Shown piece after piece: positions 1-6,300 of a stretch of DNA of 6,836 nt (the first letter of the stretch is position 1; every line of letters begins with the position of its first letter). The notes beneath the pieces are model-generated. The model had not been told where the DNA came from, did no database searches, and saw nothing but the letters and a program-made list of their open reading frames with translations. Source of the DNA: Anaerolineaceae bacterium (GTDB lineage: Bacteria; Chloroflexota; Anaerolineae; Anaerolineales; Anaerolineaceae). The position numbers and the translations under genes were made by a program. Location: contig JAGOIM010000082.1 of assembly GCA_017995665.1 (NCBI GenBank), forward strand, positions 1 through 6,836. Reading direction: 5' to 3'.

Positions 1-294
1 GGCTCCCTCTTTGTGCAATTCCTGAATTTCAGATTCAAGGAATTCTGCCAAAAGATTCATCAAACCGCTCACCTCATCTTTTGGACGTGCCCAGTTTTCT
101 GTAGAGAATGCGTAAAAAGTGAGGTGTTTAATCCCCAGATTAGCAGCGGCACGGATGATAGTCCGCAAATTTTGTGTTCCGGCACGATGGCCGGCAAGGC
201 GCGGCAAACCACGTTCTTTTGCCCAGCGACCGTTGCCATCCATAATGATGGCAACGTGGGCAGGAATTGAATGCGCGATTTCTTCGCTCATCAT
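1..294 (-). CDS. uppS: Undecaprenyl diphosphate synthase (isoprenyl transferase), N-terminal part, cut by window edge
   Basis: This enzyme adds isopentenyl units in cis to farnesyl diphosphate, making the C55 lipid carrier for peptidoglycan and other envelope glycans; it works at the cytoplasmic face of the membrane. The 98 visible codons read MMSEEIAHSIPAHVAIIMDG at the start. They keep the family signature NGRWA after the metal-binding Asp19, GHRAG with His36, and FSTENWARP with Ser64, Glu66, Asn67, Trp68 and Arg70, followed by Glu74. These align with E. coli D26, H43, S71, E73, N74, W75, R77 and E81 at a constant offset of seven. The family is usually about 230-260 residues, so well over half of the gene lies beyond base 1. 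The first ATG (294-292) overlaps the frr stop as TAATG; a second ATG follows at once (291-289), and either may be the start. No strong Shine-Dalgarno is visible, which fits translational coupling to frr. Confidence 0.95.
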   Translation of the reverse strand, partial: MMSEEIAHSIPAHVAIIMDGNGRWAKERGLPRLAGHRAGTQNLRTIIRAAANLGIKHLTFYAFSTENWARPKDEVSGLMNLLAEFLESEIQELHKEGA

Positions 295-851
295 TAAAAT
301 TCCATAATTTCTTCTTCTTTGCTCTTGCCAATCACAGCAATTTGGTCAATCATGTTGTTGGTCAGCTCTTGCAAATCTTCTTCACCTTTGCGCATCTCGT
401 CTTCGGAAATCATTTTTTCTTTTTCGTAATCGCGCAATTCTTTTAACGAATCGCGGCGAACATTGCGAATGGAAACACGCGCTTCTTCGAGGTGATTGTT
501 GACAATTTTCACCAAATCGCGGCGACGTTCTTCGTTCAGTGGGGGTAAATTCAGGCGGATAACTTTGCCGTCATTGTTCGGTGTGAGTCCCAATCCGGAA
601 GCCTGAATAGCTTTTTCGATTGCTTTCAAAGTAGCGCTATCGAAAGGCCGAATCATCAGTTGGCGCGATTCCGGCACGCTAATTGTGGCAACTTGAATCA
701 GGCTCATTTCAGCGCCATAGGCAAGCACCGGCAAACTCTCAACCAGGGCAGGGGTAGCGCGTCCGGTGCGGATTCCTATCAGGTCTGAGCCGAGCACGTC
801 GAGGGCGCTCTGCATTCTCCCTTTGGCATCTCTCATCAAATCATTAATCAT
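294..851 (-). CDS. frr: Ribosome recycling factor
   Basis: RRF acts with EF-G to split the post-termination ribosome complex so that subunits can be reused; it is cytoplasmic and normally essential. The 185-residue product has the standard family length and aligns along its whole extent. Visible landmarks are the helical start with RMQSALDVL, the IRTGRATPALVE block (residues 27-38), SVPESRQLMIRPFD (58-71), the GLGLTPNNDGKVIRL and PPLNEERRRDLVK blocks (86-115), and the IRNVRRD segment (128-134) that contains the arginine pair of the long three-helix domain. The start is supported by a strong AAGGAGG five bases upstream. The stop overlaps the uppS start (TAATG), so the two genes are cotranscribed. 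The usual upstream partner pyrH is absent; instead there is a 278-base gap and then an unrelated AT-rich operon. Confidence 0.98.
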   Translation of the reverse strand: MINDLMRDAKGRMQSALDVLGSDLIGIRTGRATPALVESLPVLAYGAEMSLIQVATISVPESRQLMIRPFDSATLKAIEKAIQASGLGLTPNNDGKVIRLNLPPLNEERRRDLVKIVNNHLEEARVSIRNVRRDSLKELRDYEKEKMISEDEMRKGEEDLQELTNNMIDQIAVIGKSKEEEIMEF

Positions 852-856
852 CTTAA

Positions 857-863
857 CCTCCTT
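857..863 (-). promoter_or_regulatory. Ribosome binding site of frr
   Basis: The minus strand reads CCAAGGAGGTTAAGATG. This is a near-perfect Shine-Dalgarno sequence about five bases before the ATG at 851-849. It fixes the frr start and suggests high translation, as expected for a housekeeping factor. Confidence 0.85.
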
Positions 864-887
864 GGTTTTCGAAGTGTACAGCTTTCT

Positions 888-896
888 ATTTTATCA
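888..896 (-). promoter_or_regulatory. Probable extended -10 promoter for frr-uppS
   Basis: The minus strand carries TGATAAAAT, an extended -10 element (TGn plus TAAAAT, five of six matches to TATAAT). It would start transcription near 881, giving a leader of about 30 bases that contains the frr ribosome binding site. No good -35 is present at 17 bases; a CCGACA lies 15 bases upstream of the hexamer, which is short but matches TTGACA at four positions. An extended -10 can work with a weak -35. This is inferred from pattern only. Confidence 0.42.
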
Positions 897-1129
897 CTGA
901 CGGAGGGATGTCGGGGAAGTGGATAAGGAATTCGCTTTTTTAGTTCAAACTGAGAAACTCGATTTGAGTGAATATTAATTTTTCTGTTTAATTATTTTTG
1001 ATGAATCCCCCGAAAGTCGTCTCTCATCCAGCCCTTTAGCCTGCTAATAATTCTAAAAAATCTCCATCGGCTTTGCTCTGATTTGATCTTTATTAATGCT
1101 TTGAATAAAGGATTTACAAGATTCTATTA

Positions 1130-2215
1130 TTAACTGTCAGCTAGACATCTGGCAATAGTAGCAGCCAAAATTTTTGAATCTATTATTTTAATCATCAAGT
1201 AAAGCGGTTTCCCAGTTGATTTAACAACTTTTACAGCATCACTAAATATTTCCAAATCCAGAACCTGAGAGTAACGTATAGCAATATTTTTTCGTTCTCC
1301 AACAAACTGTAGTTTTTTATTTGTCACATAAAGGACTCCGGAATCAACAACAACAAGCTGGTCACTTGTTATTTTGTTATAAGCAATGCTGCCAGCCTTA
1401 TAATAAAGCCTTTTCGCTATTTTTACCCTAAAGGCCGGGCCCGAATAATTAACACGTTCAGTTACGGTCTTAATTTCAGAGTAATCAATCGGGGTTTTAA
1501 GATAACAGCACTCCCCTTTAGGCAGATGAATATCGACCTCAATTGGTGCCAGAGGGGTATTCTCAATTTTCCAAAGGGCTTCCCCCGTTTGGAAAATATC
1601 TTTCGTCCGTGATTCGAGTGTAACAGTAACGTGTAAATCTTCTTGAAGTTTGTCAAGCATTTCGATATCATGTGGAGATATCTGGCTTTGAGAAACAACT
1701 TTTTGGAATTCATCAGTTACTATCTTTATTCGCTTTTTTTCAAATATTTCTTGTGCTATTGTTTTATCCATACAAAGAATTTGTTCAAGCTCATCAACAA
1801 CTTTCGTTACTTCGGCGTTGGAGTTTCTTTCACGGTTTAAAATCAAGTCTATTTGTTCGGCATATATTTTTTGATTTTTAGAATTGATCAGGTTTTTTAT
1901 ATCTTCGTCAGGAATGCTCAATAATTTTCCTAATCTAATGGTTTCTTTTGCCTCCTTATATTTTGAAAATGGTTTTCCTAAATACTCATCGATAAATTGT
2001 AAGATTAACTCTTGGAGTTCATTTGAATATTTTTGATAAATGTCAGATATATTATACTTTTCTGTTATAGTAGTTATGTCAGCTTGCTGTATTTGTTCGA
2101 GCTCCTTTTCAGATAAAAGATTATTTATTTCTATAACTGCATTTTTTTGAGAATTGAAAAAAATCTTTTTAAATCCGGAAGGCTCGATAATAGATTGTTT
2201 TACAAATGGTTTCAT
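1130..2215 (-). CDS. Uncharacterised protein with duplicated TerB-like helical segment and C-terminal bacterial PH/GRAM-like domain
   Basis: The 361-residue product has no signal peptide or membrane helix, so it is probably cytoplasmic or peripheral. Residues 25-95 are charged and helical. Residues about 118-163 and 166-212 look like two copies of a helical unit (for example DELEQILCMDKTIAQEIF against DKLQEDLHVTVTLESRTKDIF), resembling TerB-like helical regions. Residues about 228-358 form a beta-rich domain: it opens with LPKGECCYLK and continues with an aromatic/basic YYKAGS segment and the diagnostic DSGVLYVTNKKLQFVGERKN (291-310), then a beta strand pair and a last helix. That pattern is typical of bacterial PH/GRAM-like domains, which in other proteins bind lipids or proteins; no ligand can be read from this sequence. 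The ATG overlaps the stop of the upstream SAP gene as TAATG, with AGAGGA as ribosome binding site inside that gene's last codons. Codon use is AT-rich compared with frr. Function is unknown. Confidence 0.82.
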   Translation of the reverse strand: MKPFVKQSIIEPSGFKKIFFNSQKNAVIEINNLLSEKELEQIQQADITTITEKYNISDIYQKYSNELQELILQFIDEYLGKPFSKYKEAKETIRLGKLLSIPDEDIKNLINSKNQKIYAEQIDLILNRERNSNAEVTKVVDELEQILCMDKTIAQEIFEKKRIKIVTDEFQKVVSQSQISPHDIEMLDKLQEDLHVTVTLESRTKDIFQTGEALWKIENTPLAPIEVDIHLPKGECCYLKTPIDYSEIKTVTERVNYSGPAFRVKIAKRLYYKAGSIAYNKITSDQLVVVDSGVLYVTNKKLQFVGERKNIAIRYSQVLDLEIFSDAVKVVKSTGKPLYLMIKIIDSKILAATIARCLADS

Positions 2216-3210
2216 TATTCCTCTAATTCATTAATTACACCGTGCTTTATCAGAATCGGCAAAAAACCTCTTGCAGAAACAGGATCTGCTTCCATTAGTT
2301 TCCTATATACAATACCAGCCTGTTTGCAATACCATGGTGGAGGGCGATCAGTACAATCTTCCAATACTTGAATTATCCCAATCAAATTTTCTATAGCTTC
2401 AATATATTTACCTTCCCTTTTCTGTTGTTTCACTATTTCAACATAATCTAAAAAATAACGTCCTTTATAATAACCCGGTAATTGATTGTGATCATCAACA
2501 GCTGCTTGGTAAGTCTGAGTTAATATGTCAGGAGAGCCGTATAACAGAGGGAGTTTCCGAAGATGTTGATCCCATAAGCCTCTTGCTAATTCAAATGTTG
2601 CAGTGGAGGAATCGTAGTTTTTCCCAATTTGGTTTTCAATAATCTTATTCAGTTTCTTTTCTATAATTTCTGCATTATTATAAGGATTAAATGGGTTTGG
2701 CCATGCATATATACTTTGATAATTAAGGTAAGCATGAGCAGCAGCAGAAATGTTTTTACTTTTCAGATATGAAAACGATAAATCAAATGCATCCTTGAGA
2801 ATAATAGGTTCTCTCTCTAAGTAATCAGAACAAATGACTTTGCCTTCTTCGGTACATATGTAGATATCTTGATATTGAAAAAATTCAGACAATTTCCCAA
2901 TTGGAATATGATTCACAACAAGTTGAACAAGATCGGCTTTATTCCCGCGAGGTTTAATATTATTTTTGATCAATAGTTCTTTGATTTTCAAAACAGTAAA
3001 ATTAAAACTCACTTTTTCTCGTTCATTCGCTTCTTTTAGCAAACCGTTTGAAATGAAAAAATTAATCGCGTCTTGGGGGCTCCTTCCAAGAAAACTGAAC
3101 CATGCAGCTCCCCAACCACCTACTGAAGCCAATGATATCGAACGAGGTTTGCTAAAGTATCCAAGCAGTCTCAAGTGCGTGTTAGAAAGTCGAGTTGTGT
3201 TAACTTCCAT
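2215..3210 (-). CDS. Uncharacterised SAP-domain protein with helical, TPR-like C-terminal region
   Basis: The 331-residue product appears cytoplasmic, with no clear signal peptide. Residues about 20-62 hold a Trp/Gly-rich patch (GGWGAAWFSFLG) followed by a helix of the kind AINFFISNGLLKEA. Residues about 73-102 fit the SAP motif: LKIKELL, then a short loop, then PRGNKADLVQLVVNH, with the expected Gly89, Lys91 and Leu94. SAP motifs often bind DNA, but in bacteria they also occur in proteins of unknown role. Residues 136-330 are mainly helical; the segment PPPWYCKQAGIVYRKLMEADP (289-309) resembles the PPWY...AIxYRKL element I associate with TPR-like repeats. The start has a good AAAGGA ribosome binding site about eight bases upstream. 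The stop overlaps the next gene by one base (TAATG), so both proteins are likely made together and in similar amounts. I do not recognise a specific function. Confidence 0.82.
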   Translation of the reverse strand: MEVNTTRLSNTHLRLLGYFSKPRSISLASVGGWGAAWFSFLGRSPQDAINFFISNGLLKEANEREKVSFNFTVLKIKELLIKNNIKPRGNKADLVQLVVNHIPIGKLSEFFQYQDIYICTEEGKVICSDYLEREPIILKDAFDLSFSYLKSKNISAAAHAYLNYQSIYAWPNPFNPYNNAEIIEKKLNKIIENQIGKNYDSSTATFELARGLWDQHLRKLPLLYGSPDILTQTYQAAVDDHNQLPGYYKGRYFLDYVEIVKQQKREGKYIEAIENLIGIIQVLEDCTDRPPPWYCKQAGIVYRKLMEADPVSARGFLPILIKHGVINELEE

Positions 3211-3286
3211 TTTTGCTATCCTTTATAATTATTATACTAAAGATAATATTAATAATTGCGAAATGTATGATTGCTTTCTTAATAAA
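3211..3286 (-). promoter_or_regulatory. Promoter and leader region of the SAP/PH operon
   Basis: This 76-base strip is squeezed between the nuclease terminator and the SAP-gene start, so the operon's own promoter should lie here. On the minus strand there is a perfect TATAAT at 3236-3231 and an alternative TATTAT at 3248-3243. Neither has a good -35. Use of the first would start the mRNA about 14 bases before the ATG, almost on top of the AAAGGA ribosome binding site (3224-3219), so the second may be the better choice. The whole strip is very AT-rich, which makes chance matches likely. Confidence 0.4.
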
Positions 3287-3310
3287 ACAACGCCTCCGGA
3301 GAGGCGTTGT
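3281..3310 (-). terminator. Intrinsic terminator of the nuclease gene
   Basis: A perfect 10-base-pair stem (ACAACGCCTC at 3287-3296 and GAGGCGTTGT at 3301-3310) closes a four-base loop. Read on the minus strand it is followed by TTTATT, giving TTTTATT with the last stem base. It begins 22 bases after the stop of the nuclease gene. The T-run is on the minus-strand exit side only, so it acts mainly for that gene and separates it from the SAP/PH operon. Confidence 0.88.
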
Positions 3311-3332
3311 TGTCTAAATTGAGTCTAAATTC

Positions 3333-6300
3333 CTAACGGAAAATCATCGGCAGGAAGTTGAAATATTGCGTTCGGCTGACGGTGATTGTTACCGTCGCGA
3401 TGTTGGAGTCGAGGCTTCCGTCATTGGCTTTGAAGGTAAATTTGTCAACACCACCAAAAGTAGCGCTTGGGGTATATTTCAAGATATTACCCTCAAGCTC
3501 AAAAGTGCCGTGCAATGGTTCTTCAACGATGATGAATTCCAAAATATCACCGTCAATATCCAAAGCTTCGAGCTCGATTTCAATCGTTTCACCGGCAACA
3601 GCAATCACGTTCTGGTCATAAGCGACCGGCGCGTCGTTGACAGGTTTGACGTTAATCGTTACCTTGGCAATGTTGCTATCAAGCGTGCCATCATTTGCCT
3701 TGAAAGTGAAGCTGTCAGGGCCGTTATAGTTTTCATCAGGGGTATAAGTAAGCTTATTACCGCTGAGAAGGCTCAAACTGCCGTGTAATGGTTCGTCAAC
3801 GATTGCGTAGGTCAAGGTGTCGCCATCGCCATCGGTCGCGACCAATGTGATTTCTTTGGCAAGGTCTTCATCGGTTTCAACCGTCTGAGCTTGAGCAACG
3901 GGAGCTACATTTGTAGAATTCACCATGATAACAACCGTGGCGGTGTTACTGTTGAGGCTGCCGTCATTAGCCCGGAAGGTAAAGCTGTCCATACCGCTGA
4001 AGTTTGCGTTCGGGGTGTAGGTTACTTTATTACCGTCAACAACGCTCAAGCTGCCATGAGAAACATTCTGACGGATTGAATAGGTTAAGCTGTCACCATC
4101 AATGTCACTGGCAACGAGAGTTATCTCGAGGCTGGTGTTTTTATCGGTACTTACGTTCTGGTCTTCTGCAACCGGTGCGTCGTTGACCGGCAAAACCGTA
4201 ATCGAGACGGTTGCAATATTGCTGTCAGCTTTCGTGTCATTTGCCTTGAAAGTAAAGCTGTCACCGCCGAAGTAGTTAGCGTTCGGGGTATAAGTAAATT
4301 TATTTCCGGAAACAAGGCTCAAGCTGCCATGAGTGGGTTGAGCGACAATGCTATAAGTCAGCGTGTCGCCATCACCATCGCTGGCAATTAAAGTGATTTC
4401 TTTGCTTGTGTCCTCGTTCAGGCTAACATCCTGAGGCAGGGCAACCGGCAGGTCTTCAACGGAAGTGATGCTAATGCTAACTGTGGCGGTGTTGCTGTCG
4501 AGATCGCCGTCATTGGCTTTGAAAGTGAAGCTGTCTGTGCCGAAGTAGTTAGCGTCCGGGGTATAAGTAACTTCATTTCCGGAAACAAGGCTCAAATCAC
4601 CGTGGATGGGCTCATCAACAATGATATAGCTCAGCGGGTCGCCATCGCCATCGCTTGCTACCAATGTAATTTCTATGGGAGTGTCTTCAGCGGTTGTAAT
4701 ATCTTGGTCTTGGGCAACCGGAGCGGCGTTTTCGGGAATGGTCATCAAGCTTACAATCACCGGGTCGTGGTCGGAAGAGCGATAAGCATCCGGCGCATAC
4801 AGCAGTGCTGCCTGAGCAGCGGGTTTGAAGCTTGTGTCGTAGTCGATAATATCAGCTTCATCAGCATTGATGTGCCAGAACTTGGCATCCAAAACGAGTG
4901 CATTCATTGCCGGGCTTGCCAGGGCATGGTCTAAATAGCCGACCATTCCGTCAAAGACATAGCCATAAGGATCATCATCCTCGCCTTGATGTACCAGAAG
5001 GGTATTCACGAAATCATCGTCAGTACCTTCGGTATCATCAGCACCGGCTTTGATTGCATCGATTGGTGTTTCCTTCTCATAAGCATTCAGGTCGCCGATG
5101 ATCAGGAATTTGTCAATTCCATTCCATTTCGCAGGAACCAGCCAGTCAGCCAAGGCTTGCGCAGCCTCGGTGCGGGCAATGTTGCAGTTCCCGGCACCAT
5201 CACCCAAATCGGGATCGCCATCACAGGCAGAGCCCTTCGATTTCAGATGGTTGACCGAAACAACAAATTCAACATCGCTGGCATTGTCTTCGAAAGCCTG
5301 TGCCAGAGAAGGACGGTTTTTGCTGGTGTCAAAACGAGAATCAATCGCTTCAGTCAAGGTCACATAATCACCAACCGGTGTAACCGAAGCAGGTTTGTAG
5401 ATAATTGCTTGCTTGATGGCATCGGTGCCAATCGAACCGGTCTGGATGTAAGCGTAGGTCCCGGCGCCCTTAAGTTCGTTCAAACCGGCAACCAAGTCCG
5501 CAACAGGATTCTGACCACCCGGGCGGTCGTTTTCAATTTCCATCAAACCGAAGATGTCGGCGTCAATGGTGTTCATTGCGGCTAAAATCTTAGCGCGTTG
5601 ACGGGTAAATTCGTTTGCGTTATCAGCTCCGCGGCATTCCATGTTTCCACTGGGACCACAACGATTGCCGCTGCCATCCAAGGTAACAAAGTAGTTCAAA
5701 ACGTTGAAGCTGGCAATCGTCAAATCGCCTTCTTGAATTTCGGGTGCCGCAGTGCGGGGGTTGGTATCTTCATATTCACCAATGAAAACCGGTTGCAAGC
5801 GGTAAGTGTTTGAATAATAATCCATCACACCGACCAAATTTGTAACGGTGCCGCCACCACGGAAGAGATTATCCAAGGTAAATTCAGCCCCATTGGGGTG
5901 GTAGGCCGGATGTTGGTTTTGCTGTGAACGACCGTCATCCAGAGTAATTTTGCTCAGGTTGAAGCGTTCGATTTCATCATAATATTCATCGGAGCCCGGT
6001 TCATATTTTGCCGTACCGGTAACAAAGCGTTCCGTCGTCAAAACAATTTCACCGTAGCGGTCAAAATTGAAATATTCGGAAACGATCAAAGGTTGTTCAA
6101 ACTTGACCAGCATGCCTTCGTATTTCTCGAAATCAGTTTGGGCAGTTACAGGCAATGTTATGACAGTCGGCTCGATTGTGTTGCCACTTGAGCAGAGCTG
6201 CCAGGCACTGTTGGTTATTTGGGTTTGTTCGTAATATTCACTTACCGAACCCGTTACCCGAAGCTTATCTCCCAAATTCACATCTGCATCGGCAATGCCC

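Larger units (their letters stand above)
852..1129. other. Intergenic region between the SAP/PH operon and frr
   Basis: No coding region is convincing here on either strand. The part nearest frr holds the ribosome binding site and candidate promoter listed separately. The part nearest 1130 is AT-rich. A weak AT-only inverted repeat (CTTTATT at 1088-1094, AATAAAG at 1104-1110, nine-base loop) lies about 20 bases after the stop of the PH-domain gene, but it has no following T-run and is too weak to call a terminator. A run of six A (minus-strand T) near 1055 has no stable stem in front of it. Read-through from the AT-rich operon into frr is therefore possible. Confidence 0.6.

Noticed and set aside
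1088..1110. AT-only inverted repeat after the PH-domain gene as a terminator
   Set aside because: The seven-pair stem contains one G-C pair, has a nine-base loop and no T-run after it, so it would be too unstable.
3287..3310. Hairpin as a bidirectional terminator or regulatory element for a plus-strand gene
   Set aside because: There is no plus-strand gene running into it, and the sequence after the stem on the plus strand lacks a T-run.
2966..3322. Plus-strand open frame of 118 codons across the SAP-gene start and terminator
   Set aside because: It runs through the SAP-gene promoter strip and the terminator hairpin and has no domain-like translation; it is a shadow of the minus-strand gene.
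3366..3788. Plus-strand open frame of 140 codons
   Set aside because: It is antisense to the cadherin-like repeats and is explained by the biased composition of the repeated coding sequence.
4986..5585. Plus-strand open frame of 199 codons
   Set aside because: It lies fully antisense to the catalytic EEP domain, whose motifs are intact on the minus strand; its translation shows no recognisable domain and it has no convincing ribosome binding site.
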